Below are positions 37,326-49,291 of a stretch of DNA of 64,000 nt, piece after piece. Source of the DNA: Turnera subulata (lineage: Eukaryota; Streptophyta; Magnoliopsida; Malpighiales; Passifloraceae); contig JAKUCV010004830.1 of NCBI GenBank assembly GCA_028386065.3, positions 1 to 64,000 of the forward strand, read 5' to 3'. Both the position numbers and the translations under genes were made by a program. Below the pieces are notes generated by a model. It saw only the letters and a program-made list of their open reading frames with translations. It made no database searches and had not been told where the DNA came from. Within the stretch, counting starts at the first letter, position 1, and each line of letters begins with the position of its first letter.

Positions 37326-37386
37326 ATGGGCCCAAAACTAAACGGATTATGGGCCCAATATCAAAATAGGCTGTTTAATGGGCTTT
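37326..37386 (+). promoter_or_regulatory. Cluster of TGGGCC/T site II motifs
   Basis: ATGGGCCCAAAA (37326-37337), ATGGGCCCAATA (about 37349-37360) and AATGGGCTTT (about 37377-37386) lie within 250 bp upstream of the leader exon of the membrane-protein gene. Such motifs favour housekeeping expression in plants. Supported by motif clustering and position only. Confidence 0.5.
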
Positions 37387-37606
37387 TTACAATCTTTATT
37401 ATAGAAATCCCACCTGGGTTTGCAAAGCCGTAAGGTCAAGCGACTCGAACCTTAAAAGATTCCCGGGTTTTGTGAAACCCTTGCCATTTCCTCTTCTCTT
37501 CTGTTTTGGAGGAACATTTTGAGAGAGGAAACCGCGAAGCACGAACTCGAGCCACCGAGTCAGACTCAGTCGACGCCGCCGATCGGTTTCAGCCACTCTT
37601 CCTCCG

Positions 37607-38549
37607 GTAAACGACATTTCTTCTCTCCTCTTGGTTTTCGAGCTTTCTCGATTCTTTCTGTGATGACTCCTACATTCACCCAGCGCTAGTTCTATCTTGC
37701 GATTAGGGTTTGCTTGCTTTCTTTGTGGTTTTCAAATTTTAGGAATTTATTTTATTTCGCAGTTTGGCTCTATTGAGGTTAATATTTGCTCTGTTTACTG
37801 CTACTAATCAACTTAGAATATCCACCACCAGTGTGATTACATTTCCGGTTTGGTAGCTTGTTGTATTTCAGTTCTTTCTTCGGGGGCTCCCGTGAACAAG
37901 CAAATGTTGCTTTAACTTCTTTAGCCTTTAAGAGTCAGCTCTCTCTCCATTAGAAACTGGGTACTATTTCTAAAGGTTTTTGCTGGTCTGATCTAGATAA
38001 TCAAGTTGTTATTTCTCTGGTTAGGCAAATCACTAGCCTGAGTCTCTTAGCACCAAGTTACTTCAGTATTTTTGGCTTGGCTTGACTGCTAGGCAGGTTT
38101 ACTTTGGCGGTATCTTTCAAGGTTTTTCTTGGACATGGGCCTTCAGTTGTAGTTCTTTTTTCTTTTATCTTTTTTCAATTTCTGTTTCTTTGTTTTAGTT
38201 GATGTGATTTTGTTTGTTGTATGGATTCAAATCCACCTGCTCTAGTTTTATCTCCCGATTAGAGTGTTCTTGTGCTTTTCAACTTGGGAATTGATTTAGT
38301 TTGCAGTTCGCTCTTCTAAGGTTGCTAATTGCTATGTTTACTGATCAACAACTAAGAACTGCAATCCACATGAATGTAATTTCTGGTTTGGTTACTTCTT
38401 GTAGTTTCTTGCTCCAATGAACAAATTGTGCTTGCACTGTTGTCTTCTGCTTATGTTTAATTTGCAAGTACAGTCTTTTCTTTTTTTCTAGTAGCTTCAA
38501 TTTCTTTTTCTCTGTTTTAGTTACGGGGATTTTGTTTTTGTTGAAACAG
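37607..38549 (+). other. Leader intron of the membrane-protein gene
   Basis: A donor at CCTCCG|GTAAACG and an acceptor TTGAAACAG ending at 38549 delimit a 943-bp intron. The presumed leader exon before it has no ATG, so the coding sequence starts in the next exon. Confidence 0.55.
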
Positions 38550-38551
38550 AT

Positions 38552-39132
38552 ATGGATCCAGATACACAAGAGGAGATAAGAGGAGGATTGAATCTACAGC
38601 ATCCATTTTGGTGCCAAGTCTTGTGACGCAATTTAGAGTTGTTGCTGACAGAGAAAAAATGATTCAAGATTCTGGTTTTAACGCCATCAAATTTGCTGTT
38701 GACTGGTCCATTCTTCCCATGATTAACAACCTCATGTTTTCATTCATTTTTCGGGGATACTGGCTTGCCGTATTGGCCATTCAAGGACTCTATATATTTG
38801 GTTTGGTTGTACCATTTTGGTGGGCACACTTCGAACTGAAAAGGATGATTTTAGAAGCAAGTGTATTTGAGCAAAGTCGGATCAACATAACCAATATGGC
38901 GAAGACATTGAGTGAAGATTTGGACAGGATGTTGGCTAGATTAAATGTAACCTGGGCTTCACTTCCTGACGCGGGCATCAAGATCTATCTTGACACCCTT
39001 GATCAGCTGGGGAAGTCGCTCTCTGCATCCTCTGGTATCACGAAGTCTGCAAACAATTATATGAAGATGCTTATATTACCTTTTGTTCAGGCATCTTTTG
39101 TAATAGCTATGTGTTTATACTTATTTGGGTAG
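38552..39132 (+). pseudogene. Conserved plant membrane protein of unknown function, with apparent 2-bp frameshift near the start
   Basis: The open frame to 39132 encodes about 190 residues. It has a soluble start (RRIESTASILVPSLVTQFRV), a hydrophobic pair at about 45-95 (MINNLMFSFIFRGYW, LAIQGLYIFGLVVPFWW), a charged helical middle with LSEDLDRMLARLNVTW, and a last hydrophobic segment ending CLYLFG. The first ATG after the leader intron (38552) gives MDPDTQEEIRG and then leaves this frame, ending after about 24 codons. Removing two bases near 38580 (an AG in the AAGAGGAGG run) would join the two frames. So either the gene is broken, the sequence has an error, or translation starts inside. I do not recognise a function. 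Confidence 0.55.
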
Positions 39133-40359
39133 TCTGTTTCATGAGGAGCAAACTGTTAGATTGCTGGTCCTCTCTTTTAAGTGCAGGATGGGGATCGATG
39201 TTGTAAATATAGTGTTGATCTTTTCAATGGAAACTTTGGTCCCTACTATTGAAAAGTTTTATGTATTGATTTGTCCAATACCTTTGTGCAGTGAAAGTAG
39301 AATGCTTGACTAATAGCAAACAAGTATGTAACTTGGAAGCATCTGCGATAATTAGCTCGAAGATATGTTGGACTATTGAATCTTGACACCTTTCCAACGG
39401 TTCTTTTTCAGTGTTTACTGGAAGGCGTGGGGCTTATGCTTAGATTGATGTCCTTAAACAACCAGGAAATATGTCAATTAGATTCCTGTCCGGTCCCATC
39501 TTCTTCCTCGTTGAATCTGATGCAACATAAAATGAATGTTCACGTATATTTTTGGGCTTATTCATAAGGTAGATTTGCAATTCCAGTTACGAATTCAGCT
39601 ATAAATGTATTACTTTGTCCAATGCGGCTGAATGATGTGCATATGCTTATGCTGATTGCTTTAAACAAAAAGAAAAAGCCCGGCTTTGTTCTACCCATAA
39701 GATAGTAGGTACCATATCTACTAGACAAAGAGCCATTATTTGCATTAAGGCTTTAAGTTGGACAACTACTTGTAGGGGAAAAAAATTATGGCGCTCACTA
39801 GTTACACTAATAATATCATAACCAAGTTGATTCTCAAGAAATAAGAATTCTTAAAATAGAAAAATAAATAAATTTTATTTTCTTATAAATAGGAAAATAA
39901 AGAAAAAGCTGGATTGGTTGCTATTAAGAGTATAATAGGGGTAAGCAAACCTGGCTGTGTTTGTTAATAAGCAAATGGGTAAGTAAGCGCAAACAGTAGG
40001 AATCTCTTTCTGAGGTTTGTCTTGGAATTTCTTACTCAGAATTCAAGAAAATAAAATCCCCTGAGGTACAAAGTGTGTAATGTCAATGGGTGTTAATTGT
40101 TCACTGGCTTGGCTCTCTTACTCTGAATCTCAAATTCAAAATATATATCCTCTACAGAGATCGGGAGGTTTATATACAACAAGCGCAGAAAACGCAAAAT
40201 TTGTGCAGCAGAACCTCTAGGACAAGTTGCATTGGTTTGCACGCTACATGAAGAAAAAATTTCAGATGAACCCTCTCCACCACCTCCACATACACACGAC
40301 TCCATTAAAATCAAGACCAAACAATTTATCTATATCATATCAAATCTATTAAAAAGATC
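39133..40359. other. 3' flank of the membrane-protein gene
   Basis: AT-rich DNA with no supported gene. It includes the probable 3' untranslated region just after 39132. Confidence 0.45.
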
Positions 40360-40407
40360 AGCTATTTCCAAACAACTTCGCCAAAAAAAAAAAGCTATTT
40401 CCAAACA
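40360..40407 (+). mobile_element. Tail-only retroinsertion (18 bp) with 15-bp target duplication
   Basis: AGCTATTTCCAAACA at 40360-40374 recurs exactly at 40393-40407 around ACTTCGCC plus ten A. Confidence 0.68.
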
Positions 40408-40436
40408 GTTAATTGTGTCTATTATGTTTTCTTTCT

Positions 40437-40560
40437 TTTTTTTTTTAATTACAACCTAAATCTACCCAAGCCCCACCCCACCCTGCAGTGCCCTAGATCG
40501 AACTAGGGCGGCACAAAGCTAAAACCCATGCTACTGCGCTACGGGAGCGCTGGCCTATCG
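40437..40560 (-). mobile_element. tRNA-type SINE, minus strand
   Basis: On the minus strand the sequence reads CGCTCCCGTAGCGCAGTAGC (A-box like), about 35 bp later GCCCTAGTTCGATCTAGGGC (B-box like, GTTCGATC), then a T/G-rich stretch and an A run ending near 40437. This spacing and order match tRNA-derived plant SINEs. No clear target duplication was found, so the borders are approximate. Confidence 0.6.
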
Positions 40561-40719
40561 TGTTTAGTTTCAACCAACCCGACGTCAAGGAGGCGCATGT
40601 TGCCGTAATCTCTCCTTACTATTTGTAAACCATTAGCAGCATCCACTATAATTTTTTTCTTACAAAAAAGATTCTATGCAAAAAAAAAAAAAAGGCCAGT
40701 AATAAAAGACTAACCTTAT

Positions 40720-40900
40720 ATCAAAAGAACGTTAATATAGTTTGTTGGTTAGTATATGAACCCAGTTGAAGGCAATCAATCTCCCAACAAATCTGTGTTA
40801 TGCCAAACGATTGTGCTTGCTGGAGAGTAGGGCAAGAAGTCATGAGTTCAGCCTCCAAGCTGAGTGGATACCTGTTGCACTTAAGAGAATTTTTTTTTTT
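40720..40900 (-). mobile_element. Small LINE RNase H remnant
   Basis: The minus-strand peptide LEAELMTSCPTLQQAQSFGI followed by WEIDCLQL resembles the EAEL...GI...E-DC core of plant LINE RNase H domains, as in the better preserved copy at 9313-9843. T runs lie on both sides (40890-40902 and near 40681 as A run). Too short for certainty. Confidence 0.4.
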
Positions 40901-40939
40901 TCTACGAACCAACTTCAAAAATAAGGTCAATAAGGTCAA

Positions 40940-41488
40940 ACCTCAGCCGCTGAAACCCCCCAATCAATAAGGTCTGTTAAAATAAACACACAAACTTAAC
41001 TTGGATTGAGATTGATATTGCCATTCTAAAGAAAGATAAACAGCAGAGGTTATTTCATAACCCTGAAACCATAAGAGCACCAGCTAGATAGAGAGATAGA
41101 AAAACATAGTCAGGACCCGAAATAGTCAACTAGGTCAAGAGTACTAAAGCCTTTGTATATTTGACAGTACCAGCTATTTTGGATTGAAATTGCATTATTA
41201 TCAATCCAAAATTAGCTGAAATGCCTGAGAATATCTGTTAGTATTAGTATGATGTTTAATCTAGTAATCAACTCCACTATATTTTGATTCTCCAGACCAG
41301 AGAACATTGTCTGTACAAAGTGAAGAAACATTTATTTCCCATTTCAGTCAGCAACTAGCTAAATAAATATGCCTTTCAATCTGATTATTTCCCTTTTATA
41401 GTTCTATACAAGAAAAATGGAAAAACAAACGAAATTTTCATCTTTGCGATACTCCAGTAAAAATAAGATTTGTGAAGAACTTTGATTA
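40940..41488. other. SPHK1 3' flank
   Basis: AT-rich DNA without supported features; expected to contain the 3' untranslated region of the minus-strand sphingosine kinase. Confidence 0.45.
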
Positions 41489-44400
41489 CTATACAGGAGC
41501 GTAAACGGTGGCTAAGCCTTGGTCCACTACTATTTGAAGCTTATCATAGGCCATGAGAGTCTTCTCATCACACTTATATGTTCCATTTCCTCTAGCAAGG
41601 ACCTCGCCGTCTACATCTATGATGCCCCCCTTGGTTGTCTCCTCAACACGTGAACCAGGTTCTAAGATGAATGCTTTAACCTGTACTTTGTTGCAAAGCG
41701 CAGAATGCAAATGAGAATAAACATAGCTATAAGTTGCTTTGGAAAAAACTTATGATTTAGACAAGACCCAATTAGAATGACAAAGCCAAATATTACTTCG
41801 CAAACATCACTTAATCAACAAATTATGACAATAATAGGGCCGTGACTGCTAAATCATCATTGCTGGCTGAACTAACCTTCAGATATACAACATATTCTGA
41901 TGTAACGTGATCTCCAGTACTCAACTGAGTTAGAAATGAGAGCAGGAACAGCTTTGGGCAATCCTTGATGAGGATCAAGTCCAAATAACCGTCTGAGAAC
42001 TGCACATCCACCACCAGATAAAAGGAAAAAGTCATTAAGTTTGAAGAACAAAAACAGAGCCAGAGTTCTCCACTTTACACTTTCCCTTAAAATGTTAGGC
42101 TACTGTGGGTTCAGTGCTGCTTAGTCTTTACCAGTCATGAATCCCATCTTTGTGCATTGAATAAACCGAACGATCTCCAAATTATGCCAGTTCAGAGGAG
42201 ATGTTTTGGAATTACAAGAAATTGCATGAGATTTTCAGAGCCCAAAAGACATGACTTATATGGATGTTATCTTCAAAAAATGTAAAACAGGTTAGAGATG
42301 ACGAGCTATATATCTTTCTTATATTTTTCTTTGAATTTCTCCCACCATGTATGACTAGCTGTTTGTAAGATACATGTAGTCCAGGAGTTCATTGGTCTAA
42401 ACTTTGTCAACCATAGTGGCAGGAAAACAAGATAAATATATGATAACTCATTTTGACTGTTTAATGGCGATTGTACGTGGACATGTTATAACATTGAAAA
42501 AATAGAGTTTACAATACTTTATCATAGGGGATGGTTCAACTTAAGAACAATGAATGCAAGGAGAGAGGCAATTTAATGCATGTCTAACTGTTACAGAAGA
42601 GATAATTTACGAAATTTAAAATGAAGGTGCTGGTATAAGATAATCTACAAATTTTAAAATCAACCTTTCAAATTACTTTTGAAACTGGGTCTGAGTTTCT
42701 GATAGGAATTTCTCTTTTCCAAAAGGCAGTGCCTGATGGAACTGTTGGAGTTCTATAAAATTGGCAACATACATGGTTTTACCGAAAATATATAGAAGTT
42801 AGTTTGACTTAGGAAATTTAATGCACAAAAGAGACCATTTCATGGTTTATTCCCAGCATTGCAGTCGCATGCTATGCACCACCAGCAGAGCAAGAAGAAC
42901 TAACCTTTGCATCAGGTGCTGCCATGGTATCTTCAGCACCCCAGGGAACATTGTGAAGCCAGACTGAAACAAATGGTCCATTAATAGTCCTCCAATTCAA
43001 AGTCGTCAAGTCAACATCAGGTCCCTGGTAACCGCATCGTCGTGTCTTACCAGGCTGCTCAAGGCTGGAATTTAATTCAGCAGGAGATTCACCACTATAA
43101 CTGCTTGGCTCCCCATAAGCTTCAAAGCCAGGTGCAGGCACGAAAGAAATGCATCCATTATACTTCCTCATATTGAATATTCGTTGAAAAGCCTATACAT
43201 GAGATAAAGGAAAAATAGGATCTAAAATATAATCAAAGGCTAAAATGGATGAACATGTATAATAGAGAACCAAACATGCTGCACATGAAGGACTCAGAGA
43301 GTAAGCCTGGTTTCATTCAGGGATCCAGCTGAACTTTCAATACATCAATAAGATAGCAGCTTTGGGGGACTATAGTTAATGACTCCTATCATTTCAGGAG
43401 CATATGCAAAGAACTATTTTCAAATTCCAAGAGACAAAAAAGTGCAATATAATTATAGTCTAATGAAATGCACATGCACGCTGGCAGTTAAGGTTAAGGT
43501 TAAGGTTCAGGACCATTTATGTCATGAATTTCCAGCTATCCACTTGCATCTTACAAACAGCAATATAAATTTGATATGGACTACATTTTAGAGTGAAAAC
43601 GTCATACTTATCCTGAGTTTGGTGTCTAAAGCAGTACCTATACATTAAACTTACAAGGAGCAACGAAAATGTGAGGCTCCAAACTACATAACGAAACCCA
43701 ATATGAGGATCCAAACTATATAATGAAATGCACTACTATATGTATCACAATAAACAGCCTCAAGATAAGCAGCAAGAGAGAACATACATAGAATTCTAAA
43801 CGAGCACTCCCCATCCATCGATATTTTTCAGACTCGATATCAATATCTGCCACCAGACCTGAAATAGAAAGTGGAACCAGTGAGACAGATGATATTGCAT
43901 CTCATAATGAAGAATAAAGTTGAAGGTATTCACTATCAGATCCTGTTTTGGAAACATAGATTGTTACAACAGTCATATAGAGTCCTGCATCAGCTGTAAA
44001 ACTGACATAAAAAGGGACATAGTGCATTTATTTATTTATCTATTTATTTAGCATCTTAAATATAGGAAATAAGAAAATAAGATATACCCCAGGCAAGCAT
44101 TAACACACTGAAGTATTTGACCCCTCCTTGAACCATAGTAGCAACATCCAACGTACGCTTATGGCCTGAAAGCAAGTAAAAGATGAAAGAAGTTCTTTTA
44201 ATAGATAGATTGCACCCATGTAAAACTCTTCTCCGCATATCAAAACATGGTTCGACAAACTTAACTCCAACCTCGTATAATAGCAAGAACAGCATTAGTT
44301 GCTTTGCATGGTTCACCAACTAAATCGAGAGCAGATTTTACCATGCCATTTCCTGTACCTGATTTTACACATTGTTGGAACCATGAAAAGAGAGAAATAA

Positions 44401-45449
44401 GCTATTAGATCCACCAAATGCACAGATTACTAATAGTATATATTTAGAGTAAAAGGTTCACATAGAAAAGAATCCGAAATAGCTTATAACCATAATGAGC
44501 ATAAAGAAAGCTCTTCAAGGAGTAGAATATGTAGCTACAATATCAACAAACTTCTCAAAGGCAACTTGCACTTAGGGGCCAGGAAGTCTCAAAATTGTGT
44601 CTTCCAGATAAAAGAGGCTATTATTTCAGCAATGCAACAAGCTTTTATCGCACCACTCAAGAGGAAAGCAGACCAACTATGAAAGTATATAGCCACGTAC
44701 ATGTCTTGCTCCCTCTCACAAACATTTTAAAGTTCTCAATTTGGACCACTAATCAACTCATATAGTCAGACAAATGCAAGAACCATTACAATGTAGAACA
44801 TCTTCCACTAACTATCAATGAATTAATCTAATTGAAATGCATGAATACCACGTTCTAGTCATTCTCAACTAGTCCTACACCATAATCATTATAGACGGTA
44901 GAAGAATTACACACACCTGCAGGAACCATTCCAATGGGCATCTTTATGGCCTCACTCCAGTCGTCTCTAGATAAAAGTCCATTGACCACCTACTAAAATG
45001 CTAGTAAGTAAGAGAAAAGAAGCACGGTTTTGTAGAGAAATTGTAAACCAGATTAAGGCTCTGATAAACCAATCAATTCATAGCCCAATTAACCTCAGCA
45101 AGGACGCCATCTCCGCTCACACAAACAATCCCATCATATTTGGAAAGATCCAAATGGCTCGCCACATCCTTAGCGTGAAGTCGGTATTTAGTTTCTGATA
45201 ACAACCAAATAGTAATCATTTTAGTAAAGAAAAAAAAACAAAAGGAAAGAACATCACCATTCAGTTCTTTTTTTTAATATAAATAAGGAAAATAAACCTT
45301 GCAGTGTAAATTGGACACCAGCATCTTCAAGTAAAGGCTTCACATCATCAAAGAATATCTTGGAAGCGCAATTTTTCCCTCCAAACGGATTCACAAACAC
45401 AAACAACCTCTTTGGCCGACCTATCATCATTAACTAACAACCCAAAGTT

Positions 45450-45480
<31 letters not shown>

Positions 45481-45900
45481 CGAAACCCAGATATAAAAAT
45501 ATGGATTCCAATGCAGTGAAAATTTTCAAATATATTAATTACCAAGGGAATCGAGAGAGTCACGAAGACACCGGCACCAAAGCACTTGCGCGTCTCTGTT
45601 CAAAGGCTCAAAGACGAAATCTTTCCTCACCAGAGTTCCCGCGCTCCCTACACAGCAGATTCCTCCTCCTTTCTCCACCACCGTCTTGACCCTGATCTTA
45701 GCTCCTTCAATGGCGAAACCCAGCACCTCCTTCTCCAGAGTCAAGTCCCGTTGACCCTCTCCCCCTGTCCACCGGAGCTTCCCGTCGGCGGTCAGAGTAA
45801 GCACCGTGACGGCGCCGTTGATCCTGACCCGGTCCGACACCAAGTTTGGGTGGTGCTGCTGCGACGATGACGAGGACGACTCCGGCCGAAGTTGATCCAT
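41489..45900 (-). CDS. SPHK1: Sphingosine kinase (long-chain base kinase)
   Basis: Ten exons join in frame to 497 codons: 45900-45543, 45420-45298, 45194-45094, 44989-44917, 44358-44272, 44165-44088, 43858-43788, 43192-42905, 41999-41877 and 41680-41489. The enzyme phosphorylates sphingosine and phytosphingosine with ATP, and its products signal in stomatal and stress responses. A plant-type N-terminal region (about 1-118) precedes the DAGK catalytic domain: RLFVFVNPFGGKN (about 125-137), the nucleotide-binding SGDGVLAEVVNGLL with SGDG at 187-190, PAGTGNGMVKSAL (about 217-229) and LDVATM. The C-terminal part has FSDGYLDLILIKDCPK and IDVDGEV, common to this kinase fold. Residue SGDG replaces the GGDG more common in animals, as I recall for plant homologues. 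Length fits Arabidopsis SPHK1. Confidence 0.95.
45454..45480. repeat. (AG)n microsatellite in SPHK1 intron 1
   Basis: About 13 AG units sit just upstream of exon 2 (start 45420) on the plus strand, that is, CT repeats in the transcript near the acceptor, where they may serve as the polypyrimidine tract. Confidence 0.85.
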
Positions 45901-47193
45901 TTCTTTGGATTGGTGGATAGCTCGAGGGAAGACAAATACTGGGTTTCGATTATATCGGGGAAAAAAGGAGTCTTTTGGGTCTTTGGTGCTTTTTTTATAT
46001 ATATATATTATTGTGTGTTGCAGAAGAAACAGCTATGGTGGTGACTGGCTGGTTCTTTGCTTGACTACTTGGTGTTCTTCGCCTGACGGCTGGGTTCCGT
46101 TACTTTTTGGCGTTTATTTGAATAACAAAAAGGGGTAGTAGTAGTTGGGAGGATAAGTGATGGTTTAACTGTCAATAATTTTAAGAATTGAATTTCCAAT
46201 TTCGAAACATTTTTTAAAAGAATTCTTTATCTTATTTCCAGTTAGAGAGAGGAGATTCAAAAACTAAATCCTAAATAAGAAACTGCAAAAGCAAAGTGTT
46301 AGTTGTTATTGGGGGAGCTGATTCATAGCCAAACACAATTGAAAAAGTTGTTGTCAAAATATTATAGTAACGAGAAAGCAAAGGAATATTTGATAACCAC
46401 GATTCTTCCATTAATATGAGTTGTTACCGTTATTTTTTATTGACATCCTTATGTCCCCTCACTAATGGAAACATTTAGGACGATATTATGCTCAATACTC
46501 CAAATAATCTTTTCAACAATCATTGAATTATTCATCGGAAAATAACAATGATTGAGTTGTTTTAGATAAGTTTTAATCCCATGAAACCACTACATTTAGC
46601 TTTAGCTTTAGCTTCTAATTTTTTTTCCAAAGGAGTCAACTTGTATTTTTTTGGTACATGCATAAAGGGTATTCTAATTTTGATTGCGCTCTACTGGATA
46701 ATATTATGGATAATAATATGAAAATTGGATTGAAAACTTATGACAATAAGGCCCACGTTTTTTATAAACTATGCAATAGGATAACACAAATATAATCCAG
46801 TTTTAGTTCGATTACTAGCCATAAACTTTTAAAGAGTGTTATAATTCTAGACGAACATAGAATATGCTTATTGACCAATGTAGTCTCAGTGGCAAGCGGC
46901 TTCGATTGATAGATTAGGTTTTCATCTTGCAAATTCAGACTAATCCTCCTAGGGGTAATAATCTCTCAATAAAAAGACAAAAAAGATAAATGCATATTTT
47001 GGGTTGGTATTGTTTTAATTATCTTATTTTAGTAATATTTAAATTGCCATCAATCTTTACTTTTTTATATACTTATAATTCTTACATATGTTTATATGTG
47101 TCCTTTATAGAGTTTTGGGTTAATCGTTGACGTGCACTGTCTAGGTCCCTTCTAGTGCACTCTTTGCTTGGACAGTCTTCGTTAATTCTAGGA
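45901..47193. other. SPHK1 promoter side and gene-free AT-rich DNA
   Basis: The first hundred bases should hold the SPHK1 leader. The remainder is AT-rich with no gene, tRNA or transposon end that I can support. Confidence 0.45.
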
Positions 47194-48287
47194 CTCAGAG
47201 CTAGGGGTGAGCAAAATTACCGAGCCGACCGTGCCATGCCGATACCGTGGTTGAACCGACGGTTCTCGGTTCGAAAAATGACGAAAGCCACCAGCCACCC
47301 CACCTAATTGTGCCGAGCCGAAATGAAGGTGGTGAGGAGGCGGTAAGGGGTGGGTCGAACCGACGGTACTCGGCACAGGCCGATACCGCCCGGCTCAACC
47401 CCTCTCCCAACTCAAATTCCCCAACCTAATACCCCAGTCCAACCCACCCAGACAGAGAGACGAGTCCACATTACCCAACACCAATTTTAAAAGCCTAAAA
47501 TCACTTTCACTCCTCTCTCTCTTTAATCTCTGCCTCTCGCCATCTCTCTCTCTCAAAACCTTTCGACCTCAAAGACTCAATCAAACCCACCTCTCCCTCT
47601 CTCTCTCAACTTCGGCCGCTCCCATCCTCCTCCGAGGCTTTGCCTCAATTCCCCTCCTCCCTCATCTCTAATCTCCCTGAACCTAAAAACCCTAATTTCC
47701 TCTTTCAAGATTCGATTTTGAGTGTCAGAATCAGAAACCCCAAATCCCAAATCAAAGCAAAAAATCCCCAATCGAAGGATCAAGGATGAGGCCATGAGCA
47801 TAAGGGGTTGAAGTTCAAGACTTTGCAGCTGATTTGATTCTGATTTCTGATATTTGTTTCTCACGTGTTTGCTTTGCTGGTTGGTATTGGATTTGGATTA
47901 AGCATTTGATCATTAAATTCCTTAGTCAAGACAAGTGGGATTGATATTTGGATTTGGATGTAGTTATGTATGATTGTTTGTAATGATTCTGGTAATTGTT
48001 TCCTTTCTATTTGGCTAGCTTGAATACATGTTTAGATTTCTGGGCATTTATGTATAACTATGAAATTCTGGAAATTTTAGTGTTCTAGCCTTGGTTGTGT
48101 TGTCGGCATCGGCATGGCTAAATGCCGACCGTACCGACGTCGATATTGATCGGTACCATGCCGATCGGTACTAAAGGGAAAACGGCTCGGCGTCGGTCGG
48201 AATATTGGATAGTCGGAAAAGTCATACCGATTCATGTTTCGGCACGGCACGTGCCGAACCGACAATTTGCACACCCCTACTCAGAGC
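47194..48287. mobile_element. hAT-family non-autonomous element (1078 bp) with 8-bp target duplication
   Basis: The element spans 47202-48279. Its ends are TAGGGGTGAGCAAAATTACC and, at the right, TTTGCACACCCCTA (TAGGGGTGTGCAAA inverted). CTCAGAGC flanks both sides (47194-47201 and 48280-48287), the 8-bp duplication expected for hAT. Subterminal regions are full of CCGAACCG/CGGTACC motifs, likely transposase-binding repeats. The interior (47500-47880) has CTCTCT runs and AACCCTAATTTCC resembling a transposase gene's leader, but no transposase reading frame. Confidence 0.9.
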
Positions 48288-48374
48288 AGGGAGAGAAGAG
48301 GGGACAAGCCTTCTTAGATTTTAAGTCTTATATTATGTTACAGTAAATATACAATAATAAGATGAGTGGCTGAT

Positions 48375-48734
48375 AATTAATGATAAGGATATATCACCTG
48401 GGATGGTGGCCCAGTGGTAAAGCCTTTAGCCTGCCATCTCTAGGATTCGTGTTCGAGTCCCGACGCTTCCAATCAAGCCCTATTATAGTGTGATGTGGCC
48501 GAATATGGCCTTCCACACTGTGGGGTGGTGGCCGTTGAGCCCGGGGTCTCCCCGACACTATGACGCGTAGCAGGCGAGGGTGTCCGCTGGTGCACCGGTG
48601 GGCGGTCTCTTCTATGAGGAGGGTCTAATGCCAGGATGTAACCGGTACTGACCGGGGCCTGGACCGACGGGGCGATAATGACACCACTGATGCCTTTTTT
48701 TTGCGACAAAAAAAAATTAATGATAAGGATATAA
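48375..48734 (+). mobile_element. tRNA-derived SINE (Au-like) with 19-bp target duplication
   Basis: The body at 48394-48715 (322 bp) begins near a Pol III A box (GGTGGCCCAGTGGTAAAGCC), has a B box at about 48449-48459 (GTTCGAGTCCC) and ends GCCTTTTTTTTGCGAC plus an A run. AATTAATGATAAGGATATA occurs at 48375-48393 and 48716-48734. Au SINEs are widespread in angiosperms and are mobilised by LINE enzymes. The resemblance to Au (tRNA head, T-rich tail) is from memory. This copy looks young given the perfect duplication. Confidence 0.88.
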
Positions 48735-49291
48735 ATATGGGCATATAAAAGTGATAGAGATTAACAAAGACTCCTACTAGGGACAATTGAGATAGAATGC
48801 CCCAAACATGCATCTAGTCAAATACAGAAAGGTAAAGAGTATTAATTTTTATTGTTGGAGGTTACTTTGCGGGAAATCTATTACAAAAAGTACCATATGA
48901 AGTTTTATTATTTTTTTAGAAAATCAAGTAATTTGATGAAATAAAAAATTCAATATCCAAAGTGATAGTTTTTCTTCTACAATTCGTTGTTGATGACACT
49001 TAGCAAATACTATAATTTAGTTGGATTTTCTTCCTATAAACGGACAATTTAAACTGTATAATTTTTCACCTTCTTTCACGCACTCAATGTATTGGTCCGT
49101 TTTTTTCAATACTATTGTTATTTTTTATTTATTTCAATCATATTGAAATATTTTTTTTTCCAATAAACATAGCTGCTATTTAGAAAGACACCTACATATT
49201 ACATCACAACCAGTTTTACGGTAATAGTCTTAAAACAATACTAGTACACTATTGGGGTTATAATAACCAGGGAATGCCATTGTGGTAGGCT
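48735..49291. other. Gene-free AT-rich DNA
   Basis: No coding frame, transposon end or tandem repeat that I can support. Confidence 0.5.

Noticed and set aside
40437..40560. Possible functional tRNA gene on the minus strand
   Set aside because: A and B boxes are present but the sequence cannot form a complete cloverleaf with acceptor stem, and an A-rich tail follows, so a SINE fits better.
47577..47864. Minus-strand 95-codon frame in the hAT element
   Set aside because: Lies in CT-rich leader-like sequence, shows no transposase motifs, and the opposite strand is equally open.
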